A stretch of DNA of 64,000 nt from Lachnoclostridium sp. An76 (lineage in GTDB: Bacteria; Bacillota; Clostridia; Lachnospirales; Lachnospiraceae): positions 173,673 through 237,672 of the forward strand of contig NZ_NFHL01000005.1 in NCBI RefSeq assembly GCF_002161355.1. The letters are read 5' to 3'. The position numbers and the translations under genes were made by a program. The stretch's first letter is position 1; every line of letters begins with the position of its first letter. Shown here one piece after another: positions 34,816 through 42,671 of this stretch. A model generated the notes under the pieces. That model made no database searches and was not told the DNA's origin. It saw only the letters and a list, made by a program, of their open reading frames with translations.

Positions 34816-35712
34816 TTACCGCCACCAATCCGGCAGTAACGTCTTCAGCCTTGCGGTCTTTTTTGCCTGATAATCGCACAAAACTTCGATTTCCCCTGCA
34901 TTTTCATCCATTTGCATCATCAATTCCCGGCAGGATCCGCAGGGCATGACCACATTTCCATCTGCTGAGACAACGGCTATTTTTGTGATCCTGTTTTCTC
35001 CGTTTGTGATCATGGAAGCAATTGCATTTCTCTCCGCGCACATGCCGAGAGAACAGGCTGTATCAATACAAACTCCGACATAGATATTCCCTTTTTCTGT
35101 GAGGAGGGCAGCTGAGACACTGCCAGCCTCGATCGTTGGGGAAATCGTTCTCTCACACTGCACGTTTCCCGCGGAAATATATAATCTGTCCCATGAACCA
35201 TCATATTCGGAAAGGGCAAGCGCTTCCATCTCCCGCACAAAATTTTCTTTTCCATCGCAATATCCGTCAATGTCCCAGGGGAACTTCTGCGCAAGAGCCT
35301 TTTTCATTTTCGCATACTGGTTCCGCTCTTTTTCATGGGTGCGCATGTAGTCCCGGAACGCGAGATGCCTCCCTATATTCCCCCAGTCGTCTGCCTGGAA
35401 GATATGGATCTGATGCGTCCGCTCATCCCCGCCTTTGCGGAGATACCGCCTCCCTGCTATCCCGAACTCCCCGCAATATTCATAACCTGTTTCAGCGAAC
35501 TTTTCCGCCGCCCCATCCGTCTTTTCAAGGCTCCTGACCACAGCCAAAATATCGATAACAGGCTTTGCCGCCAGGCCCGGTACAGATGTACTTCCTATGT
35601 GATAGACCGCGATGCAGTTATCCGCAAGAATATCCCGGATCAGTAAAGATTCTTCCTCAAATTTTTTTCTCCATGACGGATCATAATCTGTCACAATAAT
35701 ATGCTGGCTCAT
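34816..35712 (-). CDS. Fusion of GrpB (UPF0157) and cytidine-deaminase-like domains
   Basis: It has ~298 residues. Residues ~1-170 form a GrpB/UPF0157 nucleotidyltransferase-fold domain (YHIGSTSVPGLAAKPVIDIL, RTHQIHIFQ, HLAFRDYMRTH). Residues ~175-298 form a cytidine/blasticidin deaminase-type domain with zinc motifs CAERNA (~228) and MPCGSCRELM (~258). The normal HAE is replaced by CAE, as in CDA and blasticidin deaminases. The ATG at 35712 has GAGGTG ten bases upstream. Likely acts on a nucleoside or nucleotide-like compound; no substrate can be named. Confidence 0.8.
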   Translation of the reverse strand: MSQHIIVTDYDPSWRKKFEEESLLIRDILADNCIAVYHIGSTSVPGLAAKPVIDILAVVRSLEKTDGAAEKFAETGYEYCGEFGIAGRRYLRKGGDERTHQIHIFQADDWGNIGRHLAFRDYMRTHEKERNQYAKMKKALAQKFPWDIDGYCDGKENFVREMEALALSEYDGSWDRLYISAGNVQCERTISPTIEAGSVSAALLTEKGNIYVGVCIDTACSLGMCAERNAIASMITNGENRITKIAVVSADGNVVMPCGSCRELMMQMDENAGEIEVLCDYQAKKTARLKTLLPDWWR

Positions 35713-35930
35713 TTTCAAATTTCACCTCTATTTTAGTCTGTCCATTTTCTGTTTGATTCATCACAATAACAATGACTGCTCCAGGCAGATTGATCCATCA
35801 AAATCCCATCATTATCCTCCCTATTTAGTCAAGTGTTTTTTCCCTTAAAATCAAGGGATTTCTAAGTTTCTATCTCAGATGAATGAGCCTCGATCATGAG
35901 CATTTTTCTGTATCTGGTACGAAAATAGAT
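35713..35930. other. AT-rich gap at the backbone/mobile boundary
   Basis: No gene seen. Base composition changes here from GC-rich backbone to AT-rich mobile DNA, so the join between backbone and the mobile region probably lies in or just after this gap. No clear attachment repeat was found. Confidence 0.4.
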
Positions 35931-35959
35931 GGTTATAGGTATACGAAATAAAACGTCTC

Positions 35960-36362
35960 TATTTTTCCGTTTTACATGGCCTTGTATATACCCATCCATC
36001 TATGGCGGCGCACCTCCCGTGTCTACCAGGATCTCTGTACATTTCTGTACTGGTCCTCACTTCCTTCGTTCCGCCTGCCCATAACCAGGGTGTCAGCTTA
36101 GCTCCTTGCCTGGGTCTTGCCCTATGGAAAATATTCCTGCCGACTACTAGCTCCTTCTTTGTAATCATAACATTTACTGACTTGCTTCCCGTGACAGCGC
36201 TGTTCCCAGCGGACGTTTCCCTCCCACGTTCTGCCTTTTCTTCTGCTTCTCAACAGTTCTTTCAGTCATCCGTTTTCTTCCCGGCGTGGCTGAGGTCAGC
36301 AGACAGTTCTCTTTATATCTGACTGCTCACTTCAACCACGTCAGTCTTCCTTCGGTCAGCTT
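35960..36362 (-). ncRNA. Candidate IS110 bridge/seek RNA region
   Basis: A long non-coding flank of the transposase gene, on its 3' side, with several small hairpins (for example GTACAGAAATGTAC and CCAGG...CCTGG). IS110/IS1111 elements encode a structured RNA in a non-coding end that pairs with target and donor DNA. The short open frame here shows no protein features. Placement is inferred; no covariance was tested. Confidence 0.3.
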
Positions 36363-36368
36363 ATCTTC

Positions 36369-37661
36369 TTATGCAGCCTGGACACTCACCGCGGGTCTCC
36401 TGATATCTCCCAGCATCTTTTCTCCATCGTAATCTACACCTTTTGTCAGTATGGCATAGAAGACTCGAAGAACTTTACATGCTACCGCTATCACCGACTG
36501 CATCTTCTTCAGGGGGTTTTTCTCTCTTGTTTGATAATACCGATGGATCTCCCTGAATTCGCCATTTTTCCCTATTACAGATATCGCTGCTTCATACAGC
36601 ACATATCTCAGTCTCTTCCGTCCACGGTAACTGATATGGCTTTCCCCCGCATGCTTCCCGGAGCTGTTCTTTACGATCGCATATCCTGCCAGTTTCTGCA
36701 GCTGCTTTGGATCATCAAACCTGCTCAGATCGCCGACCTCTGCGATAAATCCGCATACCGTTTTCAGTCCGATCCCTTTGATCTCAAGAAGTTTATCTAC
36801 ATAGGGGACTTCTTTGATCTTTGCTTCTATTTTAGCCATCAGGTCATCCATGCGGCTGCTGTACTTCTCATAGTCCTCCAACAGGTTCCGGATCTCCATA
36901 CTTGCCGCTTCTGGTGCTTCCTGGCTCCCAACGCTGTGCTCCGCTGCCGATAACAGGGTCTTTGCCCTCTTCATCCCGGCGCCCCTCAGCTTTGCGTTCC
37001 GCCAGATCTGATTGATTCCTTCTGCTCCCAGTTCTTTTATCTGCACCGGAAGCGGAGCCTCCTTAAGCACCATCATCCCGCTTACTGCATCCAGTTTCCC
37101 ATAAACGTCTTTATATTCAGGAAAATAGATGCTGATCCATCGTGCGATCCGGTTCCGGATCCTTGTAATCTCTTCCTGTGTCTGAAAGCGCAGATTGGAA
37201 AGGCTTCGGATTTCTGCGTAAACCCCTGTTGGAATATAGGGATAGGAAAAGCGTCCTTCATTTACCAATGCAGCGATAGTCTTTGGATCTTTACGGTCAT
37301 TCTTGTCGGGATTATTGTCGTCCATCTCCTTCGATTTTTTTACATGGTGCGGATTCACATGAACCGGTCTCATTCCGCTGTCCTGCAGGAACTTCCCAAG
37401 ATTGAACCAGTAATGTCCTGTTGGTTCCATTCCGGGGATTACAGCAGTTTTACCGGCTTTCTCCTTGATATCCTCAACCCATGCCATGAATGTCAGGAAT
37501 CCGGCTTCATCATTACTGAACGCCAACGGTGTATCAGAAAATTCATAATTACGCCAGTCGAATGCCCTTACGTAATGAGTTTCACTTCCGACATCAATCC
37601 CAAGGACTAAAGTTTCTTCCGTAATAGATGCAATTTTTGCGTTTTGTGTGTTATACTTCAT
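36369..37661 (-). CDS. IS110-family transposase (DEDD/RuvC-like plus Tnp20)
   Basis: It has 430 residues. The N-terminal RuvC-like half has Asp in LVLGIDVGSETHYVRAF, Glu in PGMEPTGHYWFNLG and the DRKDPKTIAALV acidic site. The C-terminal Transposase_20 domain has LLEIKGIGLKTVCGFIAEVG, KLAGYAIVKNSSGKHAGESH and RGRKRLRYVLYEAA, which carries the catalytic-type serine region. The gene looks intact. Minus strand, with a non-coding region after its stop that may hold the guide RNA. Confidence 0.92.
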   Translation of the reverse strand: MKYNTQNAKIASITEETLVLGIDVGSETHYVRAFDWRNYEFSDTPLAFSNDEAGFLTFMAWVEDIKEKAGKTAVIPGMEPTGHYWFNLGKFLQDSGMRPVHVNPHHVKKSKEMDDNNPDKNDRKDPKTIAALVNEGRFSYPYIPTGVYAEIRSLSNLRFQTQEEITRIRNRIARWISIYFPEYKDVYGKLDAVSGMMVLKEAPLPVQIKELGAEGINQIWRNAKLRGAGMKRAKTLLSAAEHSVGSQEAPEAASMEIRNLLEDYEKYSSRMDDLMAKIEAKIKEVPYVDKLLEIKGIGLKTVCGFIAEVGDLSRFDDPKQLQKLAGYAIVKNSSGKHAGESHISYRGRKRLRYVLYEAAISVIGKNGEFREIHRYYQTREKNPLKKMQSVIAVACKVLRVFYAILTKGVDYDGEKMLGDIRRPAVSVQAA

Positions 37662-37909
37662 TTCAGATACCTCTCTGTTTTATAAGATTTTACTAACCGC
37701 TCAAAGTCAGCAAATCTTATTTTACTCTGAGGTATCTTTTTTTCTCAACCACCTTTCATGGGATTCCCTATATTTGAATTATACAGGAAGCTCCTTGATA
37801 TGTTCTTCCAGATTATCCGTCTTATCTATCAACAGTTTTATTGCACGCCAACTAATTTTTGCACCACCTTGCGATTGCCCTATAGGCAATGCCTACCGTC
37901 AGATTTTCC

Positions 37910-37938
37910 TTGAACATTACCGCCGGATATGCTATATT
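37910..37938 (+). promoter_or_regulatory. Promoter of antisense RNA 1
   Basis: TTGAAC (37910-37915) and TATATT (37933-37938) with a 17-base spacer. The same -35, spacer length and -10 occur at the second toxin locus (56612-56640). Confidence 0.7.
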
Positions 37939-37944
37939 GTGAAT

Positions 37945-38045
37945 AGAAAAGGGAAACCGTAAGCGGCTTACCCTCGAACAATTTAAGCTAAATGTTTTTC
38001 AACATCAGCCGTCAACTATTCGCAGTAGTTGGCGGCTATTTCTTT
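37945..38045 (+). ncRNA. Antisense RNA, antitoxin 1 of a type I toxin-antitoxin pair
   Basis: A ~100-nt transcript is predicted from the promoter at 37910-37938 to the terminator AGCCGTCAACTA ... TAGTTGGCGGCT followed by ATTTCTTT (38007-38045). It runs against the 3' end of the toxin mRNA, the TxpA/RatA-type arrangement. No ORF with a ribosome site is present in it. Confidence 0.65.
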
Positions 38046-38128
38046 CCCCTGAAAATCTGATAACACAGACTGACAAGGGCGACAATGAAAAGCAACAACT
38101 GGAATAAATCCGAATATGTAACATTCAT
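38036..38128 (-). CDS. Putative holin-like toxin 1 (type I toxin-antitoxin)
   Basis: A 30-residue peptide, MNVTYSDLFQLLL ... with one membrane helix (~8-24) and a basic end (FRGKK), typical of small membrane toxins of Firmicutes. AAAGGAGG lies nine bases before the ATG at 38128; a second ATG two codons upstream is too close. The promoter has TTGTGT (38240-38245), 17 bases, and TAGTAT (38217-38222) with TGG before it. The leader contains a GGAGGG/CCCTCC hairpin. The antisense RNA on the other strand covers its 3' end. Confidence 0.75.
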   Translation of the reverse strand: MNVTYSDLFQLLLFIVALVSLCYQIFRGKK

Positions 38129-38216
38129 TGGCATCGCCCTCCTTTCTTTCGTCTGGAGGGTTCGCCCCTCCGAAAAGATCAGAGGGTAAGCCGCCCAGCT
38201 TCGGTTTCCCTGTCCA

Positions 38217-38245
38217 TATACTACCATAAGCGCAGACAGCACACA
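38217..38245 (-). promoter_or_regulatory. Promoter of toxin 1
   Basis: Minus strand: TTGTGT, 17-base spacer, ATGG-TAGTAT (extended -10). The downstream bases ATATGGACAGGGAAACCG nearly match those after the toxin 2 promoter (ATATGGGCAGGGAATAACCG), showing common descent. Confidence 0.65.
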
Positions 38246-38398
38246 ATATCTATTTCAGTATCACCAGAAACCCCTGCGCTTCCCCGATCAGGTACGTCAA
38301 AGGCCGCGTTTCGCTACCCCTGCGCCGGCGCTTTGCCCTGTGAGCCCGCCTGATCGCCTTTCCTGCCGTTGGGTCGTGATACCCTTCATGGTTCTTCA

Positions 38399-38656
38399 TC
38401 AAATATATCCCAACTCCTTTTCTGCCCACCTGAAGGTTTCCTGCTCCACTTCACTCGTCCATGTCTCATTGAACCGCCGCACTCCTACGTGATGGATTGG
38501 AGCAGCTGAGAGGTATTCCTCAAAGTACGCCCGGAACTTCCGGCATCTGTGAGGCTGCCGCAGAATCCGAAACGCCTTGCTTTCAAGCTGCCGCACCCTC
38601 TCCCGGTTCACACCCAGCGCCTGCCCTGTCTTCTCCAGTGTCAGCCGGTCCGCATC
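38399..38656 (-). pseudogene. Phage-type sigma-70-like factor, C-terminal fragment
   Basis: The reading frame is open from about 38656 and gives DRLTLEKTGQALGVNRERVR, a sigma region 4 helix-turn-helix, then ~55 residues ending AEKELGYI. The N-terminal regions are missing and a stop lies just upstream in frame, so only the DNA-binding end survives. The break point is close to the terminator hairpin at 38670-38715. Confidence 0.7.
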
Positions 38657-38667
38657 CTATACGTCAC

Positions 38668-38716
38668 CTTTCAAAAACACCCCAGGCGGAAAGGAGAAGA
38701 ACGCCCAGGGTGCTTT
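38668..38716. terminator. Bidirectional intrinsic terminator
   Basis: GCACCCTGGGCG and CGCCTGGGGTGT pair around a ~13-base loop, with A/T tracts on both sides (TTTTTG on the minus strand; TTTTA on the plus strand). It lies just after the tail-holin chimera stop. Confidence 0.65.
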
Positions 38717-38723
38717 TATCAAA

Positions 38724-39851
38724 TTATTGGTTATGTCTCTTCTTATGATGCCGCCTTGTTCTGAGCACACCGGCTTCTCCGAAAATGTGCGTATCCAGCA
38801 GATGCCCGATTCCTACCAGCGCAAAGATCAGAACCTTCCTGCAGATCCCCTTGAAGCCTACGGCGCTCGACAGTTTCTTATCTGCCACCGCGCACATGAC
38901 CCCTGTGATGTAATCCAGCACATCCAGTGCCGGATTCCCGATAGTATCTGAATCAAACGGCACATAGTTCACGACAGCCAGATCATTCAGGATATTCTCA
39001 CAGAGCTGCCGCCTGGTCTCTTCCAGACCAAACTGTAGCAAAGGATTCACTCCCAGATTCATGGTCAGCCCGTCATCCGGATCCAGAGCGTAATATTCCG
39101 CAATCTGTGTCCGAAGGTTTGTAGAGCTGACCGCTGTATATCTCGTGATGAAGTCCGAAAAGCTGGAAGTGAACCGATGCTTTCTCTCCACCGTCAGCAC
39201 CGGCGTATTCCCATACTTCCGAAGTTCCAGTTCCCCGGCTCTGTTGATCACGAAAAAACCGCCAAGCACCTGTCCCACATAGAACAGTACATCGCGGTAA
39301 GTCTCAATATCATTATCAGAATAGATGGACAGATTCTCCGTTCCATTCGGCATCGCCTCAATCGTTGTCCTGTCCTGAGCCAGCGTCACCTCACAAGCCG
39401 TGCTGCAGAGCACCATGAAATCATAAGCGTTACCGATGGATTCCAGAGAAGTAAAAGCCTTCTCAAACCGCACCATGTAATCATAGGCTTTGATCTCCAG
39501 GCACTTCGCTTTCCTGTTCGCCTCCGACACCTCAAAGATTCCCATAGGGATTCTCTCATAGGAACCGGCAGCCACCTGCAGATGATAGAAAAGTTCCACC
39601 TTCGCATCTTCCAGCGTATACCGGTTGATCTCGGAAAAAAGCGATATCCCCATCTCCGCAGCATACACCGTTCCCAGTTCGATCTCTGTGGAACCGCAGC
39701 ACTGGCTTGTGATATACCCGCTTCCCTTGACCATATCTTCCTGATCAAACTCATAAACCGTTCCGGCAGTCGTAGTGATCCTGCCCGTCCAGTAATATTT
39801 TCTTGTATTCGCCTTCACTGCATCAAGGAAGGCATTGCTCACTGGATACAT
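38724..39851 (-). pseudogene. Phage tail protein fused to the start of a phage holin (deletion chimera)
   Basis: It has 375 codons from the ATG at 39851 (behind AGGAGG). Residues ~1-305 look like a phage tail component (ITTTAGTVYEFDQEDMVKGS; ELRKYGNTPVLTVERKHRF). From ~306 the sequence switches to a holin (LDYITGVMCAV; GICRKVLIFALVGIGHLLD) and then ends in an out-of-place basic tail. At the switch the DNA reads CTGGATGTGCTGGATTAC, with CTGGAT repeated, so a microhomology deletion joined the two genes. Still open, but probably non-functional as a tail protein. Confidence 0.7.
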
Positions 39852-39862
39852 AGCCGCCCTCC

Positions 39863-40180
39863 TCAAAACTCTTTCAGCGTGAAGGACACCTCCCACAAGC
39901 TCCCATAGCTTGTATCACTGACCAGCTTCACCTGATACCCGTCAATATACATCTGCGTGTTCACGATGTTCATGGTCTCCATGTCCAGGTATCCGACCGT
40001 AATACTGGCCAACTTCTTATATGCCGAAAACTTATTCAGCCACTTTTTCGATACCCGGAAAGTCACGCCGATCTGAACCACACCTTCTCTTACAACATCT
40101 CTCTGTGTGGTTCCCGCTTCCGTCACGCCGCCGCTGTCTGCCTCCACATCTGATAAACTCACAGAATAAGAGGCAGGCAT
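39863..40180 (-). CDS. Phage tail-associated protein
   Basis: A 105-residue protein with beta-rich character (YSVSLSDVEADSGGVT; TVGYLDMETMNIVNTQMYID) that matches small siphophage tail proteins by position, just before the larger tail gene. The start ATG at 40180 coincides with the break to the polymerase fragment, so the original upstream region is lost. Function assigned by context only. Confidence 0.6.
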   Translation of the reverse strand: MPASYSVSLSDVEADSGGVTEAGTTQRDVVREGVVQIGVTFRVSKKWLNKFSAYKKLASITVGYLDMETMNIVNTQMYIDGYQVKLVSDTSYGSLWEVSFTLKEF

Positions 40181-40687
40181 CTCGATCAGGAGATCAACGA
40201 CAGAGGTATCGCCCTGGATATGGATGTGGTGGAGAACGCCATCACCTTTGATGAACGCTCAAAGGCTGCCCTCTCCGAAACAATGCAGGATATCACCGGC
40301 GTAGAGAACCCGAACAGTGTGATGCAGATGAAAGCCTGGCTCTCTGAAAACGGTGTGGAAGCAGAATCACTCGGAAAGAAGGATGTGGCAAAGCTGATCA
40401 ATGATACCGGCGGTCAGGTGGAAGAGGCCCTCCGACTCCGCCTGCAGCTGGCAAAATCCTCCGTGAAGAAATACCAGGCCATGCAGAATGCTGTCTGCAA
40501 AGACGGCAGAGCCCACGGTATGTTTCAGTTCTATGGAGCCAACCGCTCCGGCAGGTGGGCAGGCAGGCTGATACAGTTGCAGAACCTTCCGCAGAACCAC
40601 ATGTCGGATCTCGCAGAGGCCAGAGCTATTGTAAAAGCCGGTGATTATGATACCCTGCAGCTGCTCTATGATGATATAGCCGATTGA
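40181..40687 (+). pseudogene. Phage family-A DNA polymerase, internal fragment
   Basis: The plus strand encodes QEINDRGIALDMDVVENA, LRLRLQLAKSSVKKYQAM, DGRAHGMFQFYGANRSGRW and QLQNLPQNHMSDLAEARAI, all typical of phage DNA polymerase I-like proteins (the O-helix region would follow). The frame has lost both ends: it begins at the tail gene's start and stops after LLYDDIAD. Its orientation is opposite to the neighbouring phage pieces, so an inversion occurred as well. Confidence 0.78.
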
Positions 40688-40845
40688 AGACTTCTCGTTT
40701 GTAATCCAGCCTGTGTTGCGGTCCCCTCTGATGAAGCATCACGAATAACCGAGGAAGCCACTTCATCCCCGGCAGAAAAATCGACAAGATCATCAAAGAC
40801 GATGTCTTCTCCTATTCGTTTTGCGCCATCAAACATATCACTCAT
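40666..40845 (-). pseudogene. Truncated small ORF at the end of the defence operon
   Basis: ATG at 40845, 12 bp after the DUF262 gene stop, with AAGGATCG before it. It reads MSDMFDGAKRIGEDIVFDDL and continues to 59 codons. The last ~7 codons overlap the phage polymerase fragment on the other strand, so the gene has been cut by the phage junction and uses a chance stop. The family is unknown; the strong coupling to DUF262 suggests a real original partner. Confidence 0.55.
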
Positions 40846-40856
40846 AAATCGATCCT

Positions 40857-42644
40857 TTACTCTGCATTCTTCCTTAATTGCTCGAATGCTTCCTTAATCC
40901 TTGCAGCCATCAACTTTCTTCTCTCTACAAGGAAATCTTCATACTTCATTTTCTCCCATCCGTGCGGAAGCGCATTTTCTTTCTCCATCTGAAGTATCTC
41001 TTCCTCTGAGCGACCGGCGCACACAATCGGATAGTAGATTGACGGTGCATCATCCAGAATATCCATGTTATCTTTCCAATCTATGAAGGCATAATTCGCC
41101 ATCTGGTTTATCATGGAATCTTTATACCCCTGAGAACGCAGGTATGCCTTTGGGAAAAGATGATGCTTTTCCAGAGATTTTCTGTTCCCGTCCGTGCCCG
41201 GCTCAAACAACTTTGATACCAACAGGCTGCTCTTTGAGAACAGGATCTTTGCATTCATAATATTCAGAGAGGCGACATATGCATTCCATGCATTGTTTCC
41301 TCTACCAGATACGGCCAGACCCTCAGATCCAAGCAGCGTAATATCAAAGTAATCATTGGTAAGTCTTTCATTTACTCTGGAAAGAATAAAACGCTTATAC
41401 TCATCCAGAGTCTTCAGTTCCTTTATGCTGTTCAAGTGACTTTCCACTGTAGACTCGAACGATCCGGTATACAGCGAAATCAATGAAGCATAGAAGAACC
41501 ACAATGACGTAAGATGCATATTGTCGTTGTATGACGCATCGAAGCGGTGCTTCGCTATCAGATACAGGGCATATGTATAGTAGATTGCATTTCCGGAAAG
41601 AATCATATCGCCCGATAAGTATCCAGCATTCATTATTGCTTTCAAGAACTCATGCCATGTATGGACATCCAGAACGTCCGGAAGCTTTGCCTTTAATGTA
41701 TCGAATCTTTCAATGCGGAGATCCTCATCTACGGCACCCTTCTTATCAAAGTCTGCACCACGAAGCAACTTGTATCCATATTTCAGACGGGCTCTGTCAA
41801 AAGCATACGCAATAACCACTCGAACAATGTCCTGTGGATTCACAACTGTAAGCTGGTTGTAGGACGTCGTCTTTCCCTTTGCAGGTGCGGTGGATTCCTT
41901 GCTGAAAGCTTCGATCTCTCTCCGGCCTTCATCCCAATACAGCGAAAGCAAGGTTAAAATGAAGTCATTCTGCTTCAGCGGTACTCCACCAGAATTCACT
42001 CGTACAAATATTTCTGAAACATCTTCCTCTTCCGCATTCGACTTAATACTGAAAATCGGGAGTGTATGTGATTTGAGGTTGAACACACCATTAATATGAT
42101 CGGCAATCACCGCCTGCTCATCATCCGTCAGTGTTCCTTCCTTCGATTCACGATAATTCTTAAGCGCTTGGATAAAATCTCCGGTATACTTAAAAGCATT
42201 GCTGGTTGTAAACAGCTCACTTATGTTGTATATCCACTCCGGATCTCTTTTAGTCGCATTGGTACCAACCTCAAACTTATTCTCCAGCGGGCAATAAGAA
42301 ATGATGATTGCCTTTTCATCAAACTTTGAATTAATGACCTTCTTACCCTTTATTACTGCATAAAGAGATGTCAAGCGCTGCTGGCCATCAATAATAACTT
42401 CCTTAGGAGAGTCATAACTGTGAGCATCTACGCCAATGGATTTTTTCTTTTCAAGTGTCGGGCATTCCCAGAGCATTAAGTATCCTATCGGATACCCGCG
42501 CATCATTGAATCAAAAAGATCACGAACCTTTGTATCCTTCCAAATAAAAGGCCTCTGAAGCTCCGGGAGCCCCAGTTCTCCTGTATCAATCTTTTCGATC
42601 AGCTGATTCACCGTCAGCGTTGTGTTACTAAAAATCTCCGGCAT
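40857..42644 (-). CDS. DUF262 plus HNH (DUF1524-like) protein, GmrSD-type nuclease
   Basis: It has 595 residues. The N-terminal DUF262 ParB/Srx-like domain has LPELQRPFIWKDTKVRDLFD and the nucleotide-binding IDGQQRLTSLY. The C-terminal part holds an HNH-type core, KSLEKHHLFPKAYLRSQGY, with paired histidines. This layout fits GmrSD-like enzymes that cut modified phage DNA. It lies 27 bp after hsdR with its own AGGAGG, so it supplements the restriction system, possibly against phages that escape it by base modification. Confidence 0.82.
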   Translation of the reverse strand: MPEIFSNTTLTVNQLIEKIDTGELGLPELQRPFIWKDTKVRDLFDSMMRGYPIGYLMLWECPTLEKKKSIGVDAHSYDSPKEVIIDGQQRLTSLYAVIKGKKVINSKFDEKAIIISYCPLENKFEVGTNATKRDPEWIYNISELFTTSNAFKYTGDFIQALKNYRESKEGTLTDDEQAVIADHINGVFNLKSHTLPIFSIKSNAEEEDVSEIFVRVNSGGVPLKQNDFILTLLSLYWDEGRREIEAFSKESTAPAKGKTTSYNQLTVVNPQDIVRVVIAYAFDRARLKYGYKLLRGADFDKKGAVDEDLRIERFDTLKAKLPDVLDVHTWHEFLKAIMNAGYLSGDMILSGNAIYYTYALYLIAKHRFDASYNDNMHLTSLWFFYASLISLYTGSFESTVESHLNSIKELKTLDEYKRFILSRVNERLTNDYFDITLLGSEGLAVSGRGNNAWNAYVASLNIMNAKILFSKSSLLVSKLFEPGTDGNRKSLEKHHLFPKAYLRSQGYKDSMINQMANYAFIDWKDNMDILDDAPSIYYPIVCAGRSEEEILQMEKENALPHGWEKMKYEDFLVERRKLMAARIKEAFEQLRKNAE

Positions 42645-42671
42645 TGATATAGCCCTCCTAACAGTTATTGA

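Larger units (their letters stand above)
35930..37760 (-). mobile_element. IS110-family insertion element (ends approximate)
   Basis: It consists of the transposase gene plus ~430 bases of non-coding DNA after it and ~100 bases before it. IS110-family elements lack inverted ends, so exact limits cannot be read from one copy. A short inverted repeat AGATACCTC/GAGGTATCT (near 37668 and 37728) frames the transposase promoter side. Confidence 0.5.
38390..40690. mobile_element. Prophage remnant 1, rearranged
   Basis: Four broken pieces of phage genes are joined end to end: a sigma-factor C-terminus, a tail-holin chimera, a small tail protein, and an internal piece of DNA polymerase in opposite orientation. 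No integrase or attachment site is seen. It lies between toxin locus 1 and the truncated end of the defence operon. Confidence 0.7.

Noticed and set aside
35959..36168. 69-codon frame downstream of the IS110 transposase
   Set aside because: Lies in the structured non-coding flank, no protein motif, composition unlike a real gene.
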